Counted from the first letter of the stretch, positions 28,382-38,094 are shown. The stretch: DNA of 64,000 nt from Vibrio qingdaonensis (GCF_026191675.1 NZ_JAKRRY010000001.1:124001-188000); one strand, 5' to 3'. Notes: generated by a model from the sequence alone, not told the origin. Made by a program: numbers and translations.

Positions 28382-28933
28382 ATGAAAACATCGTTACAAC
28401 TCGCTTCCGTTCTCTCTATGATTGGGTTATCAGCAACATGTGGAGCAGAAGACTTTTCTCATCACGTGGGTGTTCGTGCTGGACTCTGGAATCAAGAGCT
28501 TTCTGCGCTAGGAAGTAAATCAGATGGGCAAGATGTTGCTTGGGGTTTTGAATACGTTGCATTAAAAACGATTAACGATTCTGGAAGTGTCAAACTTGGT
28601 CTCCACACTACCGCAGATATTTCTAGCGTCTCTCACACCGGAGGAACCGCTGACAACCGAATCTTTACCATTGCTCCCGAGGTGGCACTAAACCTCATGA
28701 ACAATTTTGATGCTTATGCCAAAGCAGGGCTAGGTTTTTGGAACACAAAATACAAAGTAGATGGGCTATCTGATTCAGACAGCGGCAATGATTTTATCTA
28801 CGGAATAGGCCTGAGATATGCGTTGAAGACTGGCGCCTATTCAAGTATTGAATACACCCATTTCAAAACAGATAGCTTGGGTCTCACACAAGACAATAAT
28901 CAAGTTCTACTTTCTCTAGGCTATCGATTTTAG
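28382..28933 (+). CDS. Outer-membrane beta-barrel protein
   Basis: This 183-residue protein has a signal peptide (cut near TCGAED) and eight or so alternating amphipathic strands ending in the typical LLSLGYRF with C-terminal phenylalanine. It fits the small beta-barrel family (outer membrane protein beta-barrel domain). Function is unknown. Its leader contains the sequence TAGGTATCACT before the ATG, a modest ribosome binding site. Confidence 0.75.
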   Translation: MKTSLQLASVLSMIGLSATCGAEDFSHHVGVRAGLWNQELSALGSKSDGQDVAWGFEYVALKTINDSGSVKLGLHTTADISSVSHTGGTADNRIFTIAPEVALNLMNNFDAYAKAGLGFWNTKYKVDGLSDSDSGNDFIYGIGLRYALKTGAYSSIEYTHFKTDSLGLTQDNNQVLLSLGYRF

Positions 28934-28943
28934 TCCTGTGCTG

Positions 28944-28977
28944 CTTCAATCGCCAACATTCTCTCTGGCGATTGAAG
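28944..28977 (+). terminator. Hairpin after the beta-barrel gene
   Basis: A perfect 12-bp stem CTTCAATCGCCA/TGGCGATTGAAG with a 10-nt loop lies 11 bp after the stop codon. No T tract follows, so it may act as a 3' stabiliser. Confidence 0.55.
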
Positions 28978-29048
28978 TCTACTTCCTCCGACTCCATTTC
29001 TGCTACCATCCAACAAGCTCCTTCACCTAAACGATATAAGACGGCCTT

Positions 29049-29606
29049 CTAATTAAACAACTCGATCACCAGCTTATTATCTTTGACAACTAACTTTGGC
29101 TCTGCGGATTTAAGTAGCGCCTCCTGTACTTTAGAGCTGTCGAGTTTATACACCGGATACTCCGATAACGCGTAGCCAATCATAGACACCGCAGGTTTAA
29201 TCAACGCTTTAATTTCAGGTGTCAGCCTTTGCTTGCTCTCATCAAACTGTTCCAGACGCAAAGATTTTAAGAATATTTCGCCGCTTTCTGCCTGATAAGT
29301 CGGTATCGCACTGAACTCTAACGCTAGATCGAGACCAATCTTATCTGCATTAAGCATCTGTACTTCCGCGTTGGTATTGGCAAACACAGAAACTCTCTCG
29401 GCATCGGTACGACCTATTTTTACTTGTAGATCGTCAACTGACACCTGTGCATACATCACATTCTCAATGCCTACCGACTGCTCGAAGTTAACGTTATCAT
29501 GCAGATAATTCGTCATATCTTGTTCGGTGATGCTGTAACTTGCGCAGCCTGAGATGGCTAAAGCTGTACCGACTAATAACCACTTTAAACCCATATTTTT
29601 CACCAT
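29049..29606 (-). CDS. YceB-like DUF1439 lipoprotein
   Basis: This 185-residue lipoprotein has lipobox AISGCASYS and the DUF1439 pattern (ITEQDMTNYLHDNVNFEQ, then a C-terminal VVKDNKLVIEL strand). It resembles E. coli YceB, a tubular lipid-binding-type fold. Function is not established. The start could be the second Met at residue 5. Confidence 0.8.
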   Translation of the reverse strand: MVKNMGLKWLLVGTALAISGCASYSITEQDMTNYLHDNVNFEQSVGIENVMYAQVSVDDLQVKIGRTDAERVSVFANTNAEVQMLNADKIGLDLALEFSAIPTYQAESGEIFLKSLRLEQFDESKQRLTPEIKALIKPAVSMIGYALSEYPVYKLDSSKVQEALLKSAEPKLVVKDNKLVIELFN

Positions 29607-29901
29607 ATCCGTTACTCTTATTCATCTATTTCGGTGTTTCATTACTATCACTCTACTCCATCCATTGAGTTATCGCTTCTTTTTACTATCGTCCAATCCC
29701 ATCTGTATTGCTGTCAATATCGTGGTGTCATCCATTTTCATAGAATATGGAAAAGACAAACTGTTCTGTGACTTACCTCTCATGTCTATTATTTGTCGAA
29801 TAAGTCTGTATAATCCGCCGCGTAACAATCTGTACTTTCATTTCTGTCGATTTGCGCTGTGATTTACGCCAATCGTCACTCTCATACCTAGGAATACTTC
29901 T

Positions 29902-31506
29902 TTGATATCTACCGCTAACATCACCATGCAATTCGGCGCTGAGCCGTTATTTGAAAACATTTCAGCTAAGTTCGGTAACGGTAACCGTTACGGCTTGATC
30001 GGTGCCAATGGATGTGGCAAGTCAACGTTCATGAAGATTCTTAGTGGTGCCTTGACCCCAAGCTCTGGCAACGTATCAATGACACCAGGATTAAAACTGG
30101 GTGTTTTGAGTCAAGATCAGTTTGCATTTGAGCAATACAACGTGATTGATGTTGTGATAATGGGTGACCGTAAGCTATGGGAAATCAAGCAAGAGCGCGA
30201 TCGCATTTACTCATTACCAGAAATGAGTGAAGAAGACGGCATGAAAGTCGCCGAGCTCGAAAGTGAATTCGCAGAGATGGACGGCTACACCGCAGAAAGC
30301 CGTGCTGGCGATATCTTAATCCAAGCCGGTATTGAAGAAGAGTTGCATTTTGGTTTGATGCAGCAAGTCGCACCTGGTTGGAAGCTACGTGTTCTCCTTG
30401 CCCAAGCGCTGTTCGCGAACCCAGATATCTTGTTGCTCGACGAACCGACCAACAACTTGGACATTCACACCATTAACTGGCTAGCAGAAGAGCTTAACCA
30501 ACGTAAGTGTACAATGATCATCATTTCGCACGACCGTCACTTCCTAAACTCTGTATGCACACACATGGCAGATATCGACTATGGTGAGCTTCGTATCTAC
30601 CCAGGTAACTACGAATACTTCCTTGAAGCATCGGGATTGATTCGCGATCAATTACTGGCAAGTAATGCGAAAAAAGCTGCTGAAATTAGTGAACTACAAG
30701 ATTTCGTTAACCGTTTTGGTGCCAATGCCTCTAAAGCAAAGCAAGCCAGCTCTCGCGCTAAAAAGATGGATAAAATCAAGCTTGATGAAGTAAAATCAAC
30801 AAGTCGCATTAGCCCATCGATTGATTTCGGCGAAGGTAAAAAGTTGCACCGCCAAGCATTAGAGCTTCAAGATCTTGGGCATGGTTTTGACGGTGAAGTA
30901 CTGTTTGAAAAAGGCAACTTACTCTTAGAAGCTGGCACTCGTTTAGCCGTTATCGGCGAAAATGGTGTAGGCAAAACGACGCTATTACGTTGCCTTGTGA
31001 ACGAATTAGAACAAAACCATGGCGTAGTAAAGTGGTCTGAGAACGCATCAATCGGTTATTGCCCACAAGACAGCACTGCTGATTTCGACAATGACCTGAG
31101 TATTTTTGATTGGATCTCTCAATGGCGCACCGTTAAACACGATGATTTAATGGTCCGTGGCATTTTGGGTCGTTTATTGTTTACTGCAGATGATGCTAAT
31201 AAAAAGGCTAAGAACTGTTCAGGTGGTGAAAAGAACCGCCTATTGTTTGGTAAGCTAATGATGCAAGACATCAACGTATTAGTCATGGATGAGCCGACCA
31301 ACCACATGGATATGGAAGCCATTGAAGCATTAAACAATGCCCTGAAGAAATACGAAGGTACATTGATTTTTGTCAGTCATGACCGTGAGTTTGTCTCTTC
31401 TCTTGCAACATCAATCATCGATGTTAAAGACAAGCAATTAGTACAGTTCCAAGGCACCTACAACGAGTACCTTGCGCACCAAAAGAAAATGCTCGCAATC
31501 AGTTAG
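29902..31506 (+). CDS. ybiT: ABC-F ATPase YbiT
   Basis: This 534-residue soluble tandem-ATPase protein of the ABC-F family acts on ribosomes. Each half has a Walker A (GANGCGKST and GENGVGKTT), a Walker B ([11 protein letters not shown] and [10 protein letters not shown]) and a signature (VAPGWKLR in the first half, CSGGEKN in the second). A charged linker separates the halves. The first residues [20 protein letters not shown] align with YbiT, which places the start at TTG 29902, about 10 nt after AGGA. A -10-like TATAAT lies at 29809-29814. Confidence 0.93.
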   Translation: MISTANITMQFGAEPLFENISAKFGNGNRYGLIGANGCGKSTFMKILSGALTPSSGNVSMTPGLKLGVLSQDQFAFEQYNVIDVVIMGDRKLWEIKQERDRIYSLPEMSEEDGMKVAELESEFAEMDGYTAESRAGDILIQAGIEEELHFGLMQQVAPGWKLRVLLAQALFANPDILLLDEPTNNLDIHTINWLAEELNQRKCTMIIISHDRHFLNSVCTHMADIDYGELRIYPGNYEYFLEASGLIRDQLLASNAKKAAEISELQDFVNRFGANASKAKQASSRAKKMDKIKLDEVKSTSRISPSIDFGEGKKLHRQALELQDLGHGFDGEVLFEKGNLLLEAGTRLAVIGENGVGKTTLLRCLVNELEQNHGVVKWSENASIGYCPQDSTADFDNDLSIFDWISQWRTVKHDDLMVRGILGRLLFTADDANKKAKNCSGGEKNRLLFGKLMMQDINVLVMDEPTNHMDMEAIEALNNALKKYEGTLIFVSHDREFVSSLATSIIDVKDKQLVQFQGTYNEYLAHQKKMLAIS

Positions 31507-31558
31507 TCGCTAAGCGACGACTGATATGTAAACGTAAAACCGAACATTTGAACTGAAC

Positions 31559-31594
31559 AAGGAGCAATGACACAGTGTGTCTTTGCTCCTTTTT
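31559..31594 (+). terminator. ybiT terminator
   Basis: The stem AAGGAGCAA...TTGCTCCTT, extended by GACAC/GTGTC with an AGT loop, is followed by TTTTT. It lies about 50 bp after the ybiT stop. Confidence 0.85.
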
Positions 31595-31619
31595 GCATGT
31601 GGAGTCGGCATCGCTCACA

Positions 31620-32630
31620 TCACAAGTGTTGCTCTCGTTTCCATGTAGACAGTGAACGAATATGAGCAGGGCCTATCCCACAACACCCACCGATTATAGA
31701 CGCGCCGAGTTGATGCCATTGCTTGGCATAACATAAATATTCGTTTGGCGACAATGAACGCATCGCTTGCAATGTACCATTGGCTTCATGATCGGTATTA
31801 ATTGGCATAAAGTTATTGGCGTAAACACCGATAATTATGTCATAGCCGCATTGCTCACTCACTTCCCTCGTCTCTTTAATCGCCTGTGCCATGGCTTCTG
31901 GAACGGAACAATTGAACATCACCCCATCAACACCCAAGCTACACGCTCGTTCTATCGCCTGGTTCAGCGACTCTCCCGAACGCAGCGTCGCATTACCGGT
32001 AGCAGAATCGCTTACGCTAAAGGCATAATAGATCGGCTTACTGGACGCCTTTAGAATACGGTGCGTCACTTCAAATTCAGCAAAACTTGAGATAGTTTCA
32101 ACAATCCAGAGGTCTACGTAAGGATCTTGTGCTTGATAGAGCGTTTCAATAACGGGCGCCGCTTGGTCAGCTTGAAATAAATCCGGTCGATAGCTACCTA
32201 AGGGAGGCGGGATCGCACCAGCCACTCGCACGGTATGTCGTTCACCTTCTTGCTTACTATCTGATGTTAAGGGACTATCTGATGTTACGGGACAATCCGA
32301 TTGTACGGGACTGCCTGAATTTATACGGCCAGCGGATCCTAATAGGCCGTGAGAAGCGTGCACTACCGACGCCGCAATTTGAGCCGCTTTTTGTGCGAGC
32401 TGCGCCCCCTCTTGCTCATAACGCTCTACTCCAAGATGAAACGGCACACACGCATAGCTATTAGCAATAATAATTTCGGCACCCGCATCGATAAAATTTT
32501 GATGTGCCTGACGGACATGCTCTGGTGATTCAATCAGCGCTTGTGCACTCCACAACGGTTGTGAAAATGGTGCGCCAATGTCTTGAAGCTCACGCCCCAT
32601 GCCACCATCCAATATGGTTAATGATTTCAT
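31620..32630 (-). CDS. Homocysteine S-methyltransferase family protein
   Basis: This 336-residue zinc-dependent methyltransferase moves a methyl group to homocysteine to give methionine (MmuM/BHMT-type). The zinc cysteines are in MFNCSVPEA and in GGCCGIGPAHI near the C-terminus, and the N-terminal ILDGGMGRELQ is typical. Residues about 102-125 are an unusual insertion: four 6-residue repeats encoded by 18-bp tandem DNA repeats. The gene is divergent from a methionine pathway gene (metY). The methyl donor is not evident. Confidence 0.85.
   Translation of the reverse strand: MKSLTILDGGMGRELQDIGAPFSQPLWSAQALIESPEHVRQAHQNFIDAGAEIIIANSYACVPFHLGVERYEQEGAQLAQKAAQIAASVVHASHGLLGSAGRINSGSPVQSDCPVTSDSPLTSDSKQEGERHTVRVAGAIPPPLGSYRPDLFQADQAAPVIETLYQAQDPYVDLWIVETISSFAEFEVTHRILKASSKPIYYAFSVSDSATGNATLRSGESLNQAIERACSLGVDGVMFNCSVPEAMAQAIKETREVSEQCGYDIIIGVYANNFMPINTDHEANGTLQAMRSLSPNEYLCYAKQWHQLGASIIGGCCGIGPAHIRSLSTWKREQHL
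32257..32328. repeat. Four 18-bp tandem repeats inside a gene
   Basis: Copies at 32257-32274, 32275-32292, 32293-32310 and 32311-32328. The first two differ at one base, and the third and fourth diverge. All keep the frame of the homocysteine methyltransferase and encode SGSPVQ-SDCPVT-SDSPLT-SDSKQE. Confidence 0.9.
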
Positions 32631-32888
32631 ACTATCTACATCTAACTAACTATTGCCATCAACCTGCAGAGTAGCAGAGTGTTTGACTAAGCACCACGAC
32701 CTGCTTTCTACGCTCACGCACAATTACTATGCGTTGCGATTGACTCATTCACCGAGTCGATTTAATAATAAGCACTGGACAAAATTCCATCACGACTATT
32801 ACCACGCCGATACGCTTAGCGCTGTTTATGACGATGAATACGTCGCATTCATACTTTTTCAGGATTACCTACGATACAAGGAAGAACA

Positions 32889-34157
32889 ATGAAAGACGAA
32901 ACCCTCTCTATTCATTTTGGTTACGAGACTGACCCTACAACCAAATCTGTCGCGACGCCCATCTATCAAACTGTCGCTTACGAATTTGATAACGCTCAAC
33001 ATGGTGCCGATCTTTTTAACCTAGAGGTTCCGGGCAACATCTACACCCGTATAATGAACCCCACCAACGATGTTCTAGAAAAGCGCATGGCGGCACTGGA
33101 AGGCGGCATTGCGGGGTTGGCCGTGAGTGCTGGCAGCGCGGCCATCAATTACGCTATATTGACTCTAGCGCAGATTGGCGACAACATCGTGGCCACGCCA
33201 CAGCTTTATGGTGGCACGTACACCTTATTTGCGCATATGCTGCCGAGCCAAGGCATTGAAGTACGCTTTGCTAAAGATGACAAACCCGAAAGTTTAGCGG
33301 AGCTCATCGATGACAAAACAAAAGCCGTTTTTTGCGAAAGTATCGGTAACCCGGCGGGAAATATTATTGATTTGGCACGGGTTGCCGAATTAGCACACGC
33401 ACAAGGTGTACCCGTCGTTGTGGATAATACCGTCGCCACTCCAGCACTATGTAAACCCATTGAATTTGGCGCCGACATTGTCGTTCACTCTCTCACCAAG
33501 TATGTAGGCGGGCATGGTACAACGCTTGGAGGTATGATTATCGACTCTGGCAAATTCCCCTGGACCGAGCATAAAGAGCGCTTCCCTGTATTTAGCCAAC
33601 CCGAGGCCTCTTATCATAATGTTGTTTATTCAGACGCCTTTGGCGAAGCCGCATTCATTGGGCGAGCTCGCACCGTACCACTTCGTAACACGGGTGCAGC
33701 GCTTTCACCAATGAATGCATTTATGTTGATGCAGGGGTTGGAAACTTTATCTCTAAGAATGGAAAGGCACACCGAAAATGCATTGGCTGTTGCCCAATAC
33801 CTAGCAGGCCACGACAGCGTCGCTTGGGTTAAATATGCAGGGCTATCTGACTCGCCACATCATGCATTGGCAGAGAAATACATGAAAGGAAAACCGTCAG
33901 CAATCCTCTCGTTTGGACTAAAGGAAGGGTATGATGCCGGCGTACGCTTCTATGACGCCCTCAATATTTTCAAACGACTGGTTAATATCGGCGACGCTAA
34001 GTCTCTGGCTTGCCATCCGGCCTCCACCACGCATAGACAACTAACGGAGCAAGAGCAAAAGCAAGCCGGAGTGTCACCTGAAATGATTCGTCTTTCTGTG
34101 GGTATTGAGCACATCGATGACATCATTGCAGATTTAGAGCAAGCGCTTAACGCTTAA
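32889..34157 (+). CDS. metY: O-acetylhomoserine sulfhydrylase (MetY type)
   Basis: This 422-residue PLP enzyme of the Cys/Met metabolism family makes homocysteine from O-acetylhomoserine and sulfide. The PLP lysine is in HSLTKYVGGHGTTLGG, the substrate loop is YTRIMNPTNDVLEKRMAALEGG, and the C-terminus has SLACHPASTTHRQL. Its length (over 400) fits MetY rather than the shorter MetB/MetC. GGAAG precedes the ATG. It is divergent from a homocysteine methyltransferase, completing a short route to methionine. Confidence 0.93.
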   Translation: MKDETLSIHFGYETDPTTKSVATPIYQTVAYEFDNAQHGADLFNLEVPGNIYTRIMNPTNDVLEKRMAALEGGIAGLAVSAGSAAINYAILTLAQIGDNIVATPQLYGGTYTLFAHMLPSQGIEVRFAKDDKPESLAELIDDKTKAVFCESIGNPAGNIIDLARVAELAHAQGVPVVVDNTVATPALCKPIEFGADIVVHSLTKYVGGHGTTLGGMIIDSGKFPWTEHKERFPVFSQPEASYHNVVYSDAFGEAAFIGRARTVPLRNTGAALSPMNAFMLMQGLETLSLRMERHTENALAVAQYLAGHDSVAWVKYAGLSDSPHHALAEKYMKGKPSAILSFGLKEGYDAGVRFYDALNIFKRLVNIGDAKSLACHPASTTHRQLTEQEQKQAGVSPEMIRLSVGIEHIDDIIADLEQALNA

Positions 34158-34241
34158 TTGCCAGGCTGATGATGTACTGAGCCACGAGAAAGAGCCCCCG
34201 CTAGCCAACCCGATGCTCTTTACATCATTTAAACCCCAAAT

Positions 34242-34285
34242 AGCGTTGCACGATTCATCCAAGTGGCAACGCTGATCGTGCAACG
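34242..34285. promoter_or_regulatory. Two overlapping, mutually exclusive inverted repeats
   Basis: Stem A pairs AGCGTTGC (34242-34249) with GCAACGCT (34266-34273). Stem B pairs CGTTGCACGA (34244-34253) with TCGTGCAACG (34276-34285). Both are perfect and share the same left strand, so only one can form at a time. They lie between metY and the next gene, in a 297-bp gap with no other clear feature. This could be an attenuator or a remnant repeat. Confidence 0.45.
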
Positions 34286-34454
34286 AATGACCTCCTTTCA
34301 TCCCGCTTCAAGGTTATTCTTTACATAAGAATCAACAAAACTGCCCCCTTTTGAAGCACGACAAGCGTTGAATTTCCAAGCTGTGCCGATTATCACTGTA
34401 TACCTAGCGAGGTTGTTCTAGAATACTAATAGTATTGATTAATGGGAGTAGCGT

Positions 34455-35321
34455 ATGTGGCAAGCGATTTCAGACCAACTATCAGACACATTGATGTTTA
34501 AGTTCAATATAAAAGAACGAGTTAAAATGGATGGTGGCGACATCAATCAATGCTACATGATCAGCGATGGTGAACAACGCTATTTTATCAAAACCAATCA
34601 CAAAGACTTTCTGCCTAAGTTTGAAATAGAAGCGGAAAACCTCCACGCACTGCGTGAAACCAATACGGTTCAACTGCCAGAAGTCGTGCTCATTGGCAAA
34701 ACAAAAGAGTGTGCTTTTTTGGTCCTCAACTACATCCCAGTTAAACCCTTAGATGTCGCGGAGAACAGTCATCGCTTCGGTGTGCAGCTGGCAAAGCTAC
34801 ATAAATGGGGTGAGCAAGCCGAGTTCGGTTTTGATCAAGATAATTACCTAGGTGAAACCTTACAGCCGAACCAGTGGCATAAAAAGTGGTCACGCTTTTT
34901 CTCCGAACAACGCATCGGCTGGCAGCTACAATTGCTCAAAGAAAAGCACATTACCTTTACCCCAATCAGTGAATTTGTAGATTTGGTTAACCACCAACTC
35001 TCCGGACACAACCCGAAACCATCGCTACTTCATGGCGACTTATGGAATGGCAACGTCGCGAATTCGGCATTCGGCCCGCTTTGCTATGATCCCGCAAGCT
35101 ACTGGGGGGATAGAGAGTGTGATTTAGCCATGACAGAGCTATTTGGCGGATTTCGTCCAGAATTTTATCAAGGCTATGAAAGCATCCTCGCTATTGAACC
35201 CATGTACGAATATCGTAAACACATTTATAACCTTTACCATGTGCTCAATCACTGCAATTTATTTGGGGGCCAGCACTTAGACGAAGCCGAAAAACTTATT
35301 TCGACCATTCAGTCTTCGTAG
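34455..35321 (+). CDS. Fructosamine kinase family protein
   Basis: This 288-residue kinase-fold protein belongs to the fructosamine/ketosamine-3-kinase family (YniA-like), which phosphorylates sugars attached to amino groups so that the adduct can be released. The catalytic loop HGDLWNGN and the metal-binding CYDPASYWGDRECDLAM are intact. The N-terminal GGDINQCYMI is the nucleotide-binding start. Substrate in bacteria is not firmly known. Confidence 0.88.
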   Translation: MWQAISDQLSDTLMFKFNIKERVKMDGGDINQCYMISDGEQRYFIKTNHKDFLPKFEIEAENLHALRETNTVQLPEVVLIGKTKECAFLVLNYIPVKPLDVAENSHRFGVQLAKLHKWGEQAEFGFDQDNYLGETLQPNQWHKKWSRFFSEQRIGWQLQLLKEKHITFTPISEFVDLVNHQLSGHNPKPSLLHGDLWNGNVANSAFGPLCYDPASYWGDRECDLAMTELFGGFRPEFYQGYESILAIEPMYEYRKHIYNLYHVLNHCNLFGGQHLDEAEKLISTIQSS

Positions 35322-35432
35322 TTTTTCCTACCGCTGTCGCCTACGTCTAAATCGATATACGTAGGCTAAGGCGAATCGATATCGACCCAGCTCAACGTGA
35401 CATAACGAAATGGGTAGTGACTTGTTAACCGC

Positions 35433-36047
35433 CTAACCGATAACTAATGTCACCGCGATAAAGAACATAAGCGCACCAACTAACCCTTCCAGAACTTTCC
35501 AAGACATTGGCTTACTAAAGAGTGGTATGAGCAAACGAGCTCCGTATCCCAATGAAAAAAAGAATACAAATGATGCCGAAACCGCTCCAATACCAAATGA
35601 CCACTGCTGCGGTGCGTATTGGGTTGATATAGAGCCGAGTAGTACTACTGTGTCCAAATAAACATGTGGATTTAGCCAAGTTAACGCCAAACAAATCCCT
35701 ATCGTTTTCAAGAGCGAACCTTTAGATTCGCCTTCGGGATCAAGTTTATGCTGCACGGTAAACGCAGAGCGAAAACTCTGAAAACTATAAACAAACAAAA
35801 ATAAAGCACCGGCATACCGAGCGATAACCTCCACCGATGGGTATGCGTGAATAAGCACACCAAAGCCGCCTACCCCGGCAGAAATTAGCAAAGCGTCCGA
35901 TACCGCGCACACCAAGCATACGAAAAAAACGTGGTGCTTCTTAAGCCCTTGCTTCAGAACAAAGGCATTTTGCGCGCCAATGGCAAGAATTAGCGAAATA
36001 CTTAACGAAAAACCAGTGACAAATACATCAAGATTGATAGGGAGCAT
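35433..36047 (-). CDS. LysE/ArgO family amino acid exporter
   Basis: This 204-residue protein with about six membrane helices has the ArgO signature SLILAIGAQNAFVLKQGLKKHH and the later CLALTWLNPHVYLDTVVLLG. It is closer to ArgO/LysE proper (basic amino acid export) than the RhtB-like gene at the start of the window. It is monocistronic. Confidence 0.87.
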   Translation of the reverse strand: MLPINLDVFVTGFSLSISLILAIGAQNAFVLKQGLKKHHVFFVCLVCAVSDALLISAGVGGFGVLIHAYPSVEVIARYAGALFLFVYSFQSFRSAFTVQHKLDPEGESKGSLLKTIGICLALTWLNPHVYLDTVVLLGSISTQYAPQQWSFGIGAVSASFVFFFSLGYGARLLIPLFSKPMSWKVLEGLVGALMFFIAVTLVIG

Positions 36048-36082
36048 TTAAATCCTTTAAACACGTTGATCCGCGCTGCTTA

Positions 36083-36136
36083 ACAATAAACTTTCGCGTA
36101 CCAATTAACTTTCGCGTAGCAATAAACCTCCACGCA
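36083..36136. repeat. Three 18-bp tandem repeats
   Basis: ACAATAAACTTTCGCGTA, CCAATTAACTTTCGCGTA and GCAATAAACCTCCACGCA follow each other without spacing in the gap between the ArgO-like gene and the CPXCG gene. Copies 1 and 2 differ at three bases; copy 3 is more diverged. Confidence 0.8.
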
Positions 36137-36181
36137 ACAAGGAGTCCTCAAAGAAGGGCATTATGCCGTCGTCAGCATCAA

Positions 36182-36373
36182 TTACGCGTCGTTTTCATGA
36201 CGCGTAGAAACAACAAGACCATCGTCAACAAACGTAATCGAGAACAAAATAGGACGACAACAGACATAGCAGTCTTCAATATACTGCTGTTCGCCACTCG
36301 TGCAATCAATGGAGGTTTCAAATTGCTCGCCACAGTACGGGCACTCTACATAATGAAATCGAATGGCATCCAT
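36182..36373 (-). CDS. CPXCG motif cysteine-rich protein
   Basis: This 63-residue protein has the zinc-binding pattern VECPYCGEQFET followed by EDCYVCCRPI, the signature of a conserved small family of unknown function in gammaproteobacteria. It probably binds one zinc ion. No neighbour gives a functional hint. Confidence 0.8.
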   Translation of the reverse strand: MDAIRFHYVECPYCGEQFETSIDCTSGEQQYIEDCYVCCRPILFSITFVDDGLVVSTRHENDA

Positions 36374-36425
36374 ATCCTTTCACCCTATTTAATTTGTTGT
36401 GCGGTGATCTGGTTCAATAAACCTA

Positions 36426-36881
36426 CTATAGCTGTTTCGTCATGAAAACACTGTTGGGGTCAAGCGTGTAATCTGCAAAGGGTGGGCATTCAACAAAACC
36501 AAAGCCTTGATATAACGTCCGTGCTGGATGAAAAAATGCTTCGGTTCCTGTTTCGAGGCTGAGCCGATTAAAGCCTTCTTGTTTGGCGGCTTCGCATAAA
36601 TGAACAACGAGTTGCTTCGCGATACCTTTACCACGTGCGGAAATCGCTGTGCGCATTGACTTTATTTCACCATGCTGGCCATCGAGTACTTTGAGAGCAA
36701 CACAACCTGCAAGCTCACCTTCAATCCAAGCGGACCAAAAAGTGATGTCTGGTTTCTGTAATCCGGTTAAATCCAATGCATGAACACTATCCGCTGGAGA
36801 AGTAGCATACATGTCATCGAGATGCTCTTGTAATAGACCTTGGATTTCAGGCCCTTGTAAATCGTCCCTAATTATTTCCAT
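36426..36881 (-). CDS. GNAT family N-acetyltransferase
   Basis: This 151-residue acetyltransferase shows the acetyl-CoA loop MRTAISARGKGIAKQLVVHL and a C-terminal EAFFHPARTLYQGFGFVEC stretch. AAGGA lies 7 nt before the ATG at 36881, so the longer reading frame to 36941 was not used. The pattern with ETGTEAF resembles YsnE/PhzC-like members. Substrate is unknown. Confidence 0.83.
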   Translation of the reverse strand: MEIIRDDLQGPEIQGLLQEHLDDMYATSPADSVHALDLTGLQKPDITFWSAWIEGELAGCVALKVLDGQHGEIKSMRTAISARGKGIAKQLVVHLCEAAKQEGFNRLSLETGTEAFFHPARTLYQGFGFVECPPFADYTLDPNSVFMTKQL

Positions 36882-36964
36882 GCGTATATCCTTATACGTT
36901 GATTTTTGATTTCCATGTTCATGTTGCCGAGGTGATATCACTACTTATAGACGCGTATTAATAC

Positions 36965-37378
36965 TTAATCCGAGACTCTGCCTCTAAGCGCCTTAGTATT
37001 TCCTTTGCGCTTCTTCGCATCCATCCTGCGCGTCTGTGAGTTGCGCGTTGGTCTCGTCGCCCTCCTCGCTTTCTGGACAACAGCAGCTGAAACAATAAGC
37101 TGCTTGAGCCGCATCAAGGCATCTTCTCTATTCTGCTCTTGAGTTCGATAAGCCTGCGCCTTAATGATGATGACACCTTCTTTCGTGATTCTCGTGTCAG
37201 ATAACGCTAGCAGCCTTTCCTTGTAAAAATCAGGCAAAGTGGAACGTTTTATATCAAAGCGTAGGTGTATTGCTGAGCTTGTCTTATTTACTTTCTGCCC
37301 ACCGGCTCCCATAGATCTTATGGCTGTAAGCTCTATTTCCCACTCGGCTAATTCAACGCTATTCGAAATTTTCAGCAT
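36965..37378 (-). CDS. arfB: Alternative ribosome rescue factor ArfB
   Basis: This 137-residue peptidyl-tRNA hydrolase rescues stalled ribosomes. It contains the release-factor GGQ motif in SMGAGGQKVNKTSSAIHL and a basic C-terminal tail (RRATRPTRNSQTRRMDAKKRK) that enters the empty mRNA channel. It lacks the codon-recognition domains of RF1/RF2, as expected. Confidence 0.92.
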   Translation of the reverse strand: MLKISNSVELAEWEIELTAIRSMGAGGQKVNKTSSAIHLRFDIKRSTLPDFYKERLLALSDTRITKEGVIIIKAQAYRTQEQNREDALMRLKQLIVSAAVVQKARRATRPTRNSQTRRMDAKKRKGNTKALRGRVSD

Positions 37379-37494
37379 AGTGCCGCTCTAGTCTGTAAAA
37401 GTATTGACATGTGGAACCTTCTGACGACCATTTATTGCCTCGTAAAGAGAGTTGCATCAACATTGGCAAGCATGGTCGTCGTTTTACGCTCTTG

Positions 37495-37710
37495 CTAACT
37501 AAACGTAGACACATAGAGCGCTTCAACTTTATCGCGCGCCCACTGGGTCTTTCTTAAGAACTTGAGCGACGACTTGATAGACGGATCATTACTAAAGCAA
37601 TTCACATTAATGTGATAGTACAATTCATCCCAACCGTAATGCTCAACTAAGCGAGTAAGAATTTTTTCTAATGTAAGCCCGTGCAATGGGTTGTTTTGTT
37701 GGTGGCTCAT
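37495..37710 (-). CDS. VF530/DUF2132 family protein
   Basis: This 71-residue protein matches the VF530 family, named from a Vibrio fischeri protein whose fold suggests DNA binding. The conserved core is [19 protein letters not shown] followed by [17 protein letters not shown]. Its biological role is unknown. Confidence 0.85.
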   Translation of the reverse strand: MSHQQNNPLHGLTLEKILTRLVEHYGWDELYYHINVNCFSNDPSIKSSLKFLRKTQWARDKVEALYVSTFS

Positions 37711-38057
37711 AAATAAGAGTCCTGATTAAATTTTGTAGAGAAAAGCGTCAGTCTAAGTTAGAGATGGTGATAATGGTTAAAACTCAACCAAACCTACTAT
37801 TTTATAGCCAGGAACTGGCAAAACACGCTTAAGATTGTTCAAGCTTATTATGAATTCGAAATAGGATCAAAACTAATGAGTTTAGGCAGGTTTTTTGACT
37901 AGAGTGTCGCTTCGCTTATACGTCATCTGACATAGACAACGTGGTCTCGAACTCGTACATAGTTGTTTCTAAAAAAGGCTTTGCCGTTCCCCAACGCGTC
38001 GCCGACCCTAGTAGGCGTAAGTCGCCTGTTCATACTCTAGCAGAAAGCAATGTAAAC
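37711..38057. other. Gene-free stretch
   Basis: No convincing open frame, RNA or repeat was seen between the VF530-type gene start and the hairpin at 38058. The part next to 37711 presumably holds that gene's promoter. Confidence 0.4.
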
Positions 38058-38094
38058 AAAAGGGGGGGGGGTAACGCTCAATTCCACCCCCTTT
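38058..38094 (-). terminator. Terminator with a ten-G tract
   Basis: On the minus strand AAAGGGGGTGG pairs with a run of ten C followed by TTTTG. It lies about 60 bp after the 46-aa gene. The homopolymer (G at 38062-38071 on the plus strand) is prone to length change. Confidence 0.6.

Noticed and set aside
29554..29862. 102-codon plus-strand frame between the YceB-like gene and ybiT
   Set aside because: It starts inside the YceB-like gene on the opposite strand, has no ribosome binding site and covers the likely ybiT promoter.
32631..32888. MetJ-type operator between the methyltransferase and metY
   Set aside because: Looked for tandem AGACGTCT-like boxes; the best match (AGATGTAG) reached only 5 of 8 in one copy, too weak to report.
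32653..32892. 79-codon open frame upstream of metY whose stop overlaps the metY ATG by 4 bp
   Set aside because: The only start is a TTG with no ribosome binding site, it would leave just 22 bp to the divergent methyltransferase gene, and its composition (many His and Tyr) does not look protein-like. The overlap is probably chance.
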